NCBI GenBank assembly: GCA_030041195.1 | Contig: JASHOI010000329.1 | Span: forward strand, 1-8,552 | Length of the DNA stretch: 8,552 bases | Source of the DNA: Streptosporangiaceae bacterium | GTDB taxonomy: Bacteria; Actinomycetota; Actinomycetes; Streptosporangiales; Streptosporangiaceae | Reading direction: 5' to 3' | In this document: positions 1 to 5,952 of the stretch, in pieces | How the letters are laid out: each line of letters opens with the position of its first letter | Position numbering within the stretch: the stretch's first letter is position 1 | The notes under the pieces: model-generated | What the model saw: the letters and a program-made list of their open reading frames with translations, nothing else | Told to the model about the DNA's origin: nothing | Database searches by the model: none | Made by a program: the position numbers and the translations under genes

Positions 1-168
1 GACCATACGAAGATCGTCGCGCTCGGCGCGGTCGCGCTGGTGGCGGCGCTCGGATTCCTGGTGGCGCTGGTGCTGCTGGTGCTGCAGCTGCGGCGCGGCC
101 GCGCGCACCGGGGGGCGCCCGGTGACACCGAAACGCCGGGCGACGGTGCAAACCTCGCCGAGACCTAA
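1..168 (+). CDS. C-terminal membrane tail of a truncated protein, possibly mycosin-like S8
   Basis: Frame 1 is open from the window edge to a TAA at 166-168 and gives the last 55 residues of a protein whose start lies outside. Residues 5-29 or so form one hydrophobic Ala/Val/Leu segment. An arginine-rich stretch (LRRGRAHR) follows, then a short polar Gly/Thr/Glu tail, so this is a C-terminal transmembrane anchor with an inside-facing tail. The same arrangement (His, Lys, hydrophobic helix, RR-rich stop-transfer) ends the S8-like protein at 1025-2251. This suggests the truncated gene is another mycosin-type protease or a related anchored protein. That link is inference from a short, compositionally simple segment; any single-pass membrane protein could end this way. 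Confidence 0.75.
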   Translation, partial: DHTKIVALGAVALVAALGFLVALVLLVLQLRRGRAHRGAPGDTETPGDGANLAET

Positions 169-185
169 AAGATACCAAATAGTCG

Positions 186-191
186 TACAGT
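186..191 (+). promoter_or_regulatory. Candidate leaderless -10 box for the 277-aa gene
   Basis: TACAGT matches the actinobacterial -10 consensus TANNNT and sits 6 bases before the ATG at 198. That spacing puts the transcription start on or next to the A of the ATG. No Shine-Dalgarno sequence precedes this start, which fits a leaderless transcript. No good -35 hexamer is visible. Read-through from the upstream gene is also possible, since the gap is only 29 bases. Confidence 0.4.
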
Positions 192-197
192 TCCCGC

Positions 198-1031
198 ATG
201 TCCACTGAAGGCGCTGATCAGGGCGCCGAAAAGGGCCTGCCCGGGATTCCCCCGGACGCGCCTGCCGCGCCGGGCGCCTGGGCCGGCTGGACCGTGCCGG
301 ATGTGCGCCGGCGGCGCCGGCCCGTGCGCGTCATCGTCCTCGCGGTGCTCCTCGTCCTCGGCCTGGCCGGGGTTGGCGGCGGAGCGGCGGCCCTTGCCCA
401 CGAGCTCACTCGCGCGCCCACGAAGGCCGAGATGGCCGCCGCCGTCCAGGCGGAAATCGCCTCGCGCTGGCAGCGGCTTCCGGCCGGGAAGATCTTCCCG
501 GCCACGATCTCCTACTCGACGTCGGACTTCGACGTCACGGTGACAGCCACGCGGGTGGGGATCGCCCCGGCCACCAGCTGCGCCGCGGCGCTCGACCCAG
601 CCGTCTCGGCGCTGCTGCGCAGGTTCGGCTGCGTGGCCGTGCTCCGCGCGACCTACGTCGACGAGTCGGGCACGCTCGCCGCGACCGCCGGAGTGGCGGT
701 CATGACCAGCGCCGCCGCCGCGAACGGGGTGGTCGGCATCTCGGACACCTCGCCCCCCGGGCTGACCGGCGTGGGCGTCAGGACGTTCAGCCTGCCGGGG
801 ACCGTGGCCGACCTGTTCGGCGACCCCCAGCGCCGTGCGTTCGGCGCGATCGACGCGAGCCAGGGCCGGTACCTGTTCTTCTGGGCGGCGGGCTACACCG
901 ACGGCCGGGTCAGTGGCTCGGCGACCGCCACCCCGGGCCTCGTTGACCTGGGTGAAGGCGTCCTCGTCGGCGTGCAGGCCGCGTTCACGGCGCACGGCAG
1001 CGCGTGCCAGATGAAGGACATCCGGTGCTGA
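198..1031 (+). CDS. Single-pass membrane-anchored protein of unknown function next to S8-like gene
   Basis: The 277 residues read as a short Pro/Ala/Gly-rich cytoplasmic N-terminus (1-36), a basic cluster RRRRRPVR (37-44), one transmembrane helix (about 45-68) and an extracytoplasmic domain (about 70-277). The basic cluster before the helix predicts N-in topology. The outer domain has a charged amphipathic stretch (75-95) and then beta-prone segments. It holds four cysteines: C128 and C145, and C270 and the last residue C277. The spacing would allow two disulfides, though this is inference. I do not recognise a named family. The end overlaps the start of the S8-like gene (GTGCTGA), so the two proteins are probably made together and may act as partners at the outer membrane face. 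ATG 198 is chosen as the first start in frame; it has no Shine-Dalgarno but does have a -10 box at leaderless distance. Confidence 0.85.
   Translation: MSTEGADQGAEKGLPGIPPDAPAAPGAWAGWTVPDVRRRRRPVRVIVLAVLLVLGLAGVGGGAAALAHELTRAPTKAEMAAAVQAEIASRWQRLPAGKIFPATISYSTSDFDVTVTATRVGIAPATSCAAALDPAVSALLRRFGCVAVLRATYVDESGTLAATAGVAVMTSAAAANGVVGISDTSPPGLTGVGVRTFSLPGTVADLFGDPQRRAFGAIDASQGRYLFFWAAGYTDGRVSGSATATPGLVDLGEGVLVGVQAAFTAHGSACQMKDIRC
1013..1018 (+). promoter_or_regulatory. Shine-Dalgarno site that fixes the S8-like start at 1025
   Basis: GAAGGA lies 6 bases before the GTG at 1025. An earlier in-frame GTG at 1004 has no such site and would add seven residues in front of an otherwise ordinary signal peptide. 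The site lies inside the upstream coding region, as expected for translational coupling. Confidence 0.6.
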
Positions 1032-2251
1032 CTCGCCGCCGGGCCGGTGCGGCCTGCGCGGCCGGCGCCGCGTTCCTGATCTGTGCCGCCGTGACCGCCC
1101 CCGGCGCCGCGGCCGCCACCGCGGTCCGCGCCCGGACGGTGTCGTTCGGGCCGGGTTCCGGCACTCAGCTGATCAGCGAAATGGCGAACGCCTGGAAGAT
1201 AACCCAGGGCAGCGGCGTGACCGTGGCGGTGCTCAGCACGGGGGTGGACCCCAGCGTGACCGGCCTGGCCGGAAAGGTCGTGACCGGACCCGATTACGTC
1301 AACCTGCCGTTCCCCGCGCCGCTGGACGGCACCTTGCTCGCGTCGGCGATCGCCGGCAGCGGCCCGACGTCGGCCACTCCCAGCGGGCCGATCGGGCGCG
1401 CGCCCCAAGCGAAGATCCTCAGCATCCGGATCGACCCCGACTCGAACGTCCCGGGAGAAGCGGCCTGGTTCAAGACGGCCGACTGGGACAGCCTCATCGC
1501 GCGCGGGATCATGGCGGCGGCACGTGATGGCGCACAGGTGATCTACGTCGACGCTTACGCGAACGACGGCTCGGCCCAGATGGAACAGGCGGTGACGTAC
1601 GCGACGTCGAGGAACGCCGTGGTGATCGTGTCGGAGATCCAGCCCCCGGCGGGGTTGAACGGGCCGACTTATCCCGGCGGCCTTCCCGGCGTGCTGGGCG
1701 CCGGCACGGTCTTCCTGCCCGGGCTTGTTCCCCCGACCAGCAAGTATGCTTCGCCCAGCAACGAGTCGATACTGGTCAGCGCGCCGGGCGACCAGCTCGC
1801 CGCGTCGTCGCCGTTGGGACAGGGTTACGCGGCGCAGAACATCTACTCGGCGGGAGCCTGGCTGACCGGCACGGTGGCGCTGATCAAATCCGTCTACCCC
1901 AGTCTGCCGCCCGCGCTCGTCGCGCGGGCGATCGCGCTGTCCGCCCGTGACCATCCGCCGGGTGGCTACAACACCACCGTGGGGTTCGGACTGATCAACC
2001 CGGCCGGGGCACTGCAGGAGGCATCGGTCCTGGCGAAGCTCCGCAGCACCGCTGCGCCCGGGCCGGGCGTGGCGAGCCCTTCGGGACGGCTCGCCTCGGG
2101 GTCGGCTCCCGGGGTCATCGATGCCGTGCACCACTCCGCGGCCAAGCTCGCCGCGTTCGGCGCCGCGATCCTGGCCGGACTCGTCTGCCTGGTCCTTGCC
2201 GCGCTGCTGGCCCGGCGCTGGCGGCGTCAGGGCAGGGTCAGGATCTCGTAG
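1025..2251 (+). CDS. Mycosin-like S8 subtilase homologue lacking the catalytic triad
   Basis: The 408-residue protein has the mycosin layout: signal peptide (MLTRRR plus a hydrophobic stretch to about 32), subtilase-like domain (about 45-335), Pro/Gly/Ser linker (341-365), transmembrane helix (about 374-396) and a basic tail. Family landmarks are clear: [11 protein letters not shown] (65-75), [10 protein letters not shown] (102-111), [11 protein letters not shown] (125-135), GVLGAGT (222-228), [11 protein letters not shown] (282-292) and [12 protein letters not shown] (319-330). The catalytic positions are not kept. The Asp of the DTG motif is Ser71. The His of the HGT motif is Asp101. The Ser of GTSxAAP aligns with Tyr274, with Ser275 next to it in a broken motif. 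The oxyanion Asn region reads VSEIQ (202-206). It is therefore probably a non-proteolytic, structural or ligand-binding protein on the outer membrane face. Mycosins (MycP) are subunits of type VII secretion systems and have a scaffold role besides proteolysis. No other secretion genes are in view. Confidence 0.88.
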   Translation: MLTRRRAGAACAAGAAFLICAAVTAPGAAAATAVRARTVSFGPGSGTQLISEMANAWKITQGSGVTVAVLSTGVDPSVTGLAGKVVTGPDYVNLPFPAPLDGTLLASAIAGSGPTSATPSGPIGRAPQAKILSIRIDPDSNVPGEAAWFKTADWDSLIARGIMAAARDGAQVIYVDAYANDGSAQMEQAVTYATSRNAVVIVSEIQPPAGLNGPTYPGGLPGVLGAGTVFLPGLVPPTSKYASPSNESILVSAPGDQLAASSPLGQGYAAQNIYSAGAWLTGTVALIKSVYPSLPPALVARAIALSARDHPPGGYNTTVGFGLINPAGALQEASVLAKLRSTAAPGPGVASPSGRLASGSAPGVIDAVHHSAAKLAAFGAAILAGLVCLVLAALLARRWRRQGRVRIS

Positions 2252-3075
2252 CCGTCCGCGGTGACCACGAGCGTGTGCTCGAACTGCGCGGTCCGCTTGC
2301 GGTCCCTGGTCACGGCCGTCCAGCCGTCATCCCAGATCTCGTACGAGATCGTGCCGAGCGTCAGCATCGGCTCGATCGTGAACGTCATGCCCGGTTCCAT
2401 GATCACCGTGACGTTGGGGTCGTCGAAGTGCGGGACGACCAGCCCGGAATGGAACGTGGTGCCGATCCCGTGGCCGGTGAAGTCGCGCACCACCCCGTAC
2501 CCGAACCTGCGCGCGTACGACTCGATCACCCGGCCGATCGCGTTCAGCGGCCGGCCGGGCGCCACCGCGCGGATGCCGCGCATCATCGCCTCGTGCGTGC
2601 GCTCGACCAGGAGCCGCGACTCCTCGTCCACGTTGCCGGACAGGAAGGTCGCGTTGGTGTCGCCGTGCACGCCACCGATGTAGGCGGTGATGTCCACGTT
2701 CACGATGTCGCCGTCCGCGATCACCGTGTCGTCCGGGATCCCGTGGCAGATTACCTCGTTGAGCGACGTGCACAGCGATTTCGGGTAGCCGCGGTAGCCC
2801 AGCGTGCTCGGGTAGGCGCCGTGAGCGATGAGGAACTCGTGCCCCACCCGGTCCAGCTCATCGGTGGTCACGCCCGGCGCCACGTGCCGGCCGACCTCCT
2901 GCAGCGCCTGGGCCGCGATCCGGCCGGCGACCCGCATTCGCTCGATCGTCTCGGCGTCCTTGACGTCCGGTTCCCCAAGCCGGGGCCGTTTCCTGCCCAC
3001 GTACTCGGGGACAGGGATGCTGGAGGGAACCTGGCGCGTCGGGGAAATCCGGCCGGGCTGGAGCGTGGTAGCCAT
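2227..3075 (-). CDS. mapB: Type I methionine aminopeptidase, MapB (MetAP1c) form
   Basis: Removes the initiator methionine from nascent cytoplasmic proteins, using two divalent metal ions. All five metal ligands of the pita-bread fold are present: D128, D139, H202, E235 and E266. H111 (in [10 protein letters not shown]) and H209 match the conserved substrate-site histidines. The N-terminal extension of about 40 residues is proline-rich, with the PEYVGRKRP segment. It matches the extension of Mycobacterium tuberculosis MapB (285 aa), against 282 aa here, so this is the extended actinobacterial form and not the short MapA form. The start is ATG, with no clear Shine-Dalgarno but a -10 box 8 bases upstream. 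Its last 25 bases overlap the end of the convergent S8-like gene. The start lies only 20 bases from that of the divergent 57-aa gene. Confidence 0.97.
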   Translation of the reverse strand: MATTLQPGRISPTRQVPSSIPVPEYVGRKRPRLGEPDVKDAETIERMRVAGRIAAQALQEVGRHVAPGVTTDELDRVGHEFLIAHGAYPSTLGYRGYPKSLCTSLNEVICHGIPDDTVIADGDIVNVDITAYIGGVHGDTNATFLSGNVDEESRLLVERTHEAMMRGIRAVAPGRPLNAIGRVIESYARRFGYGVVRDFTGHGIGTTFHSGLVVPHFDDPNVTVIMEPGMTFTIEPMLTLGTISYEIWDDGWTAVTRDRKRTAQFEHTLVVTADGYEILTLP

Positions 3076-3083
3076 GATCTGGG

Positions 3084-3089
3084 AGTCTA
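3084..3089 (-). promoter_or_regulatory. Candidate leaderless -10 box for mapB
   Basis: On the minus strand TAGACT (TANNNT) ends 8 bases before the mapB ATG, placing the transcript start at or beside the start codon. The gap to the divergent gene is only 20 bases, so any -35 element would lie inside the coding region of the 57-aa gene. Confidence 0.35.
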
Positions 3090-3095
3090 GTTGCC

Positions 3096-3269
3096 ATGGA
3101 CGGTGAACAGACCTGGTGGTACTGCCTCAAGCACAACACGGTGGAATCCGAGCCCACGTGCCCGGGCCGGGACCGGCTCGGGCCATACCCGACGAAAGAG
3201 GCGGCCGAGCACGCCCTGGACACCGTCAGGGAGCGGAACGAGGAGTGGGACGCCCAGGACGGCGACTGA
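3096..3269 (+). CDS. Small conserved actinobacterial protein, 57 aa, divergent from mapB
   Basis: ATG 3096 opens a 57-residue frame that ends in TGA at 3267-3269. It begins [17 protein letters not shown], then has a [10 protein letters not shown] segment, then a charged helix in which [20 protein letters not shown] repeats a pattern often seen in short actinobacterial proteins labelled SPOR-like. The WWYC..H....C pattern contains two cysteines (C10, C22) and a histidine (H13) that could bind a metal, but there are too few ligands to claim a zinc ribbon. A GGGAG at 3081-3085 lies 10 bases before the ATG. Its position beside map, with two YbjQ-like genes downstream on the same strand, is all the context offers. 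The reading frame and composition look genuine; the function is unknown. Confidence 0.8.
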   Translation: MDGEQTWWYCLKHNTVESEPTCPGRDRLGPYPTKEAAEHALDTVRERNEEWDAQDGD

Positions 3270-3285
3270 GCCGCGGCGGGTGGGC

Positions 3286-3314
3286 TTCGGCACATCCGCA
3301 ATCCCCGGTATGGT
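3286..3314 (+). promoter_or_regulatory. Possible promoter before the YbjQ-like pair
   Basis: The 100-base gap 3270-3369 holds TATGGT at 3309-3314, a fair -10 box. TTCGGC at 3286-3291 lies 17 bases upstream but is only a half match to TTGACA. Transcription would start near 3321, giving a leader of about 50 bases with a GAGAGAGG ribosome site at 3356-3363. Continuation from the 57-aa gene is the alternative. Confidence 0.3.
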
Positions 3315-3369
3315 GGGCACCACCGGCCGACGAGGCTGAGCAGGCCAACCAGGCCGAGAGAGGCGTGCG

Positions 3370-4308
3370 GTGAGCGAGGAGCATTCCGGCCATTCCGGCC
3401 AAGGGCTGCCGCCGGCCGCCGAGTCGCGGATGGCCGAGATCCGGCGCAGCGGCACCTGGGGTTCCGCGCTGTCGGCCGACGAGTTCACGGCGATCAAGGC
3501 CACCGGATTCGAGGCGGTCGGCCAGGTGCTCGGCGCCGCTGTCTACAACATCGGCTACACCGGCGGATTCGCCTGCCCGGGCGCCTGGGCCGGATACGGC
3601 GGCTACGCCACGCCGTACCAGAGCGTCACCTCGGTGTCGGGAACCGGCACGATGGGCTCGTTCGGCCCCATGGTCCAGATGATGTACACGGCCCGCCGCC
3701 AGGCGATCGCGCGGATGACCGCCGAATGCGAGGAACTCGGCGGGCACGGCGTGGTGGGGGTGTCGCTGACGATCGGCTCGTTCCCGGCCGGCGGCCTGGA
3801 GTTCAAGGCGATCGGCACGGCCGTGCGGGCGCCCGGCGCGGTCCAGCTCAAGAAGCCGTTCACGTCCGACCTGTCCGGCCAGGATTTCGCCAAGCTGATC
3901 ATGGCGGGCTGGGTGCCGGTCGGCCTGGCCCTGGGGATCTCGATCGGCGCCAGGCACGATGACTGGCTCACGATCAACCAGACCCGGTGGGGCAGCGGGA
4001 ACTCCGAGGTGCACGGGTATACCGATCTGGTGAATCAGGCGCGGCACGACGCCCGCAACCAGCTCGACAAGGACGTGTCACGAATGGGCGCCGACGGCGT
4101 CGTGGTGAAGACCATGGACCTGCGGATCCGGGAACGCGAGTGCCCGATGCAGGAGCACCGCAGGGACCACATCGCCGAGGTGACCATCATCGGCACGGCG
4201 ATAGCGGAATTCGACCAGCGCCGGGCGGAGCGGGGGGAGCGCAGCCTCGCGATCCTCTCCCTCGACCCGCAGCGGCGCCAGGCAGCACGGGTGAAACTTG
4301 GACGCTGA
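3370..4308 (+). CDS. Protein with two divergent YbjQ-like (putative heavy-metal-binding) modules, paralogue A
   Basis: The 312 residues contain two copies of a module of about 110-120 residues, at 30-153 and 163-279. Each module runs: (F)TSDLSxxEF, a short helix, GxxxVGxxLG, a loop, a helix with a YxARxxAxxRM pattern, GADGVVGV or a variant, a beta strand, and a closing IGTAV or IGTAI. This matches the YbjQ/UPF0145 family (PF01906), small oligomeric proteins often annotated as heavy-metal-binding. Module 1 has a Gly/Tyr-rich insertion (about 62-97). Module 2 is the less typical of the two. No Cys/His metal pattern is shared by both modules, so the metal label is not supported here. The chain is soluble, without signal or membrane segment. 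GTG 3370 follows GAGAGAGG by 6 bases. The protein ends with an LAILSLD motif and a basic tail. It is a paralogue of the next gene and probably shares its transcript; function unknown. Confidence 0.88.
   Translation: MSEEHSGHSGQGLPPAAESRMAEIRRSGTWGSALSADEFTAIKATGFEAVGQVLGAAVYNIGYTGGFACPGAWAGYGGYATPYQSVTSVSGTGTMGSFGPMVQMMYTARRQAIARMTAECEELGGHGVVGVSLTIGSFPAGGLEFKAIGTAVRAPGAVQLKKPFTSDLSGQDFAKLIMAGWVPVGLALGISIGARHDDWLTINQTRWGSGNSEVHGYTDLVNQARHDARNQLDKDVSRMGADGVVVKTMDLRIRERECPMQEHRRDHIAEVTIIGTAIAEFDQRRAERGERSLAILSLDPQRRQAARVKLGR
3856..3884 (+). repeat. Conserved repeat segment, module 2 of paralogue A
   Basis: These 29 bases, encoding PFTSDLSGQD, match 4832-4860 in paralogue B with a single mismatch. 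A related shorter match begins near 4469 in module 1 of B. This is the most conserved DNA shared by the two genes and marks their descent from one ancestor. Confidence 0.8.
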
Positions 4309-4359
4309 GACCCGCGGGCAGACGACCGACCCCGCCACGCAGGAGCACCGGACACCACC

Positions 4360-4365
4360 GGAGAG
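4360..4365 (+). promoter_or_regulatory. Shine-Dalgarno site that fixes the paralogue B start at 4370
   Basis: GGAGAG (core GGAG 4360-4363) lies 4-6 bases before ATG 4370. The only longer alternative begins with TTG at 4298, has no ribosome site, and would add 24 low-complexity polar residues. Confidence 0.55.
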
Positions 4366-4369
4366 CACG

Positions 4370-5215
4370 ATGACTGACCAGACATCCACCGATCTCACCC
4401 TCGAGGGCGTGCCCCAGGACGCGATGCGCCGCCTCGCCGAGCTGCGGCCCGGCCGGCCCGGTGCCATCTTCACGTCCGACCTGTCGGTGAACGAGTTCCT
4501 GCTGGTCCGCGAGGCCGGGTTCCGCCCGCTGGGCCTGGTCCTGGGCAGTTCGATCTACCACGTGGGCCTGCAGGTCGGCCGCTGGGGCAAGAACCAGGAA
4601 CTCGACGTGCTGTCCCAGGCGATGTACCACGCCCGCGAGCTGGCGATGACCCGGATGGAGGCCGAGGCGCAGGCGCTGGGCGCCGACGGGGTCGTCGGCG
4701 TGCGGCTGGACGTTGAGCTGAAGGAGTTCGGCTCCGACATCGCCGAGTTCATCGCCGTCGGCACCGCGGTGCACGCCGAGGACGGCGCGGGCGGCGGCGG
4801 AGTGAAGAACTGGCGGAACAACAAGAACCTCCCGTTCACCTCCGACCTGTCCGGCCAGGACTTCTGGACGCTGATCCGGGCCGGGTACGCGCCGCTCGGC
4901 ATGGTGATGGGGTCGTGCGTCTATCACATCGCGCACCAGCGGCTCGGCAACAAGATGGGCAACATCGGCCGCAACGTCGAGCTCGAGCAGTTCACCCAGG
5001 CGCTGTACGACGCGCGCGAGCTGGCCATGACCCGGATGCAGGCCGAGGCCGAGGCACTGCACGCCGAGGGCATCGTGGGCGTGCAGCTGCGGCAGCACAG
5101 CCACACGTGGGGCTCGCACACCACCGAGTTCTTCGCGATCGGCACCGCGGTCCGGCCGCTGCGCGACGATCACGTGATCGAGCGGCCCACGATGGTGCTC
5201 AGCCTGGACTCCTGA
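4370..5215 (+). CDS. Protein with two YbjQ-like (putative heavy-metal-binding) modules, paralogue B
   Basis: The 281 residues contain two well-kept YbjQ-like modules, at about 33-136 and 155-262, joined by a Gly-rich and charged linker (137-152). Both show FTSDLSxxxF, AGFRPLG or AGYAPLG, a GSSIYH or GSCVYH turn, a YxARELAMTRMxAEAxAL helix, a GADGVVGV or AEGIVGV strand, and a closing (A)xGTAV. The two modules resemble each other more than either resembles module 2 of the upstream paralogue, which suggests internal duplication before or after the gene duplication. The family fold is a small alpha/beta domain that forms rings. Two modules per chain times two genes would permit mixed rings, but this is inference. 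There is no signal peptide, so it is cytoplasmic. The C-terminus VLSLDS matches the ILSLD near the end of paralogue A. The 61-base gap from A has no terminator-like hairpin, so the two are probably co-transcribed. Confidence 0.9.
   Translation: MTDQTSTDLTLEGVPQDAMRRLAELRPGRPGAIFTSDLSVNEFLLVREAGFRPLGLVLGSSIYHVGLQVGRWGKNQELDVLSQAMYHARELAMTRMEAEAQALGADGVVGVRLDVELKEFGSDIAEFIAVGTAVHAEDGAGGGGVKNWRNNKNLPFTSDLSGQDFWTLIRAGYAPLGMVMGSCVYHIAHQRLGNKMGNIGRNVELEQFTQALYDARELAMTRMQAEAEALHAEGIVGVQLRQHSHTWGSHTTEFFAIGTAVRPLRDDHVIERPTMVLSLDS
4832..4860 (+). repeat. Conserved repeat segment, module 2 of paralogue B
   Basis: Partner of 3856-3884, identical at 28 of 29 bases and coding the same PFTSDLSGQD stretch. 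The similarity drops immediately 3' of it, so it reflects a constrained motif within a duplicated gene and not a mobile repeat. Confidence 0.8.
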
Positions 5216-5235
5216 CCTGGCGGCGGCCGCGCTGG

Positions 5236-5823
5236 TCAGTCGCCCGGCGGGCCGCTGATCGCGTCAAGGGCCCGGGCCAGCCGGGCGCGCATGCCCGCTC
5301 GCTGCTCCGCTGGCTCGCCGGCCGCGGCGCTGACCAGGTGCTGGGCGGCGTCAAACGAAACCGGCGCCAGCCCGGGCGCCACGGTGAGGCACTCGTGCGC
5401 CATGTCGTCGAGGTCCGGGTCGCCCGCGTCCATGGCCAGGATCGTCGCGCCCACCCGCCGCGCGTCGTGCACGCGTTCCAGCAGCGGCACCGGAGCGGCC
5501 TCGGGGCTGACCACGAACAGCGTCTCGCCGCGCCGCGCCTCCTCGAGCCGGGACAGGCCGACGCGCAGGTGCGCCGGCCCGCCGGGCGGCGGCGCCCAGC
5601 GCACCAGGGTGGGCGCCAGCCCGGGGATCCCGGCCAGCCGGCTCTCCTGGTCCAGGTGCGCTGCCAGGTGCCAGGGCTCCTCGTCCGGGGTCCCGACGAT
5701 CAGCAGCCCGCTCGGGGTGCGCGACACGGAGCGGCGCAGCGCCCGGGCGAAGGTCTTGGTCTGCTCCAGCCACGAGCTGGGTTCGAGCAGGATGCGCAGC
5801 GCCGCCACCTGATCCGCATCCAC
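5236..5823 (-). CDS. Uncharacterised actinobacterial protein with degenerate SIS-like segment
   Basis: The 195-residue protein starts at GTG 5823; no other usable start lies before the in-frame upstream TAG. It is soluble. A helical N-terminus (1-35) is followed by a strand and loop, GLLIVGTPDEEPWHLAAHL (39-57). Next come VRWAPPPGGPAHLRVGL (74-90), then GETLFVVSPEAAPVPLLERVHDARRVGATILAMD (99-132). The last part follows the order of a sugar-isomerase (SIS) domain: strand, Ser/Gly loop, helix, then GAT-strand. The usual SxSG phosphosugar loop is replaced by SPEAAP, so sugar-phosphate binding is doubtful. I recognise the sequence style as a conserved actinobacterial hypothetical protein but cannot name a function. 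It converges on paralogue B with a 20-base gap and diverges from npdG. Confidence 0.82.
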   Translation of the reverse strand: MDADQVAALRILLEPSSWLEQTKTFARALRRSVSRTPSGLLIVGTPDEEPWHLAAHLDQESRLAGIPGLAPTLVRWAPPPGGPAHLRVGLSRLEEARRGETLFVVSPEAAPVPLLERVHDARRVGATILAMDAGDPDLDDMAHECLTVAPGLAPVSFDAAQHLVSAAAGEPAEQRAGMRARLARALDAISGPPGD

Positions 5824-5931
5824 CAGTCCATGGTGCCCGTTCGCGCCCGCCCCCGCAGGAGAATTGTGACCAAGCGGCTACGCGGCGCCGGCTTGCGGCG
5901 CACGCCGCGCGGTGCCGGAGCGCCCGGGACG

Positions 5932-5951
5932 CCCCGACATTAAGATCGGGG
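5932..5951. promoter_or_regulatory. Inverted repeat over the npdG promoter, possible operator
   Basis: CCCCGA (5932-5937) and TCGGGG (5946-5951) are perfect 6-base arms around an 8-base A/T-rich centre. The centre and right arm contain the npdG -10 box, and the repeat ends 1 base before the npdG ATG. A protein bound here would block transcription. The rest of the 129-base divergent gap (5824-5952) is G+C-rich, with no other clear site for the minus-strand gene. Confidence 0.4.
5941..5946 (+). promoter_or_regulatory. Candidate leaderless -10 box for npdG
   Basis: TAAGAT fits TANNNT and ends 6 bases before the ATG at 5953, the usual distance for a transcript starting at the start codon. The GGGGA immediately before the ATG is too close to act as a ribosome site. 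No -35 match is visible. Confidence 0.45.
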
Positions 5952-5952
5952 A

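Noticed and set aside
893..2134. Long minus-strand open frame (413 codons) opposite the S8-like gene
   Set aside because: Arg/Gly/His-rich translation with no recognisable motif, lying antisense to a gene with clear subtilase landmarks. It is a usual by-product of high third-position G+C.
3383..3401. Tandem 9-base repeat (CATTCCGGC) near the start of paralogue A
   Set aside because: Only two copies, encoding HSGHSG in a disordered N-terminus; too short to call a repeat element.
4298..4369. TTG start adding 24 residues to paralogue B
   Set aside because: No ribosome site before the TTG, a low-complexity polar extension, and a good Shine-Dalgarno in front of ATG 4370.
4187..5173. Long minus-strand open frame opposite the YbjQ-like genes
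   Set aside because: It spans the junction of two plus-strand genes and has low-complexity Val/Gln/His composition. The plus-strand frames carry the repeated motifs.
4915..5943. Plus-strand frame of 342 codons across the end of paralogue B and the SIS-like gene
   Set aside because: It overlaps paralogue B in another frame and is antisense to the SIS-like gene. Its translation is Arg/Ala/Gln-rich without motifs.
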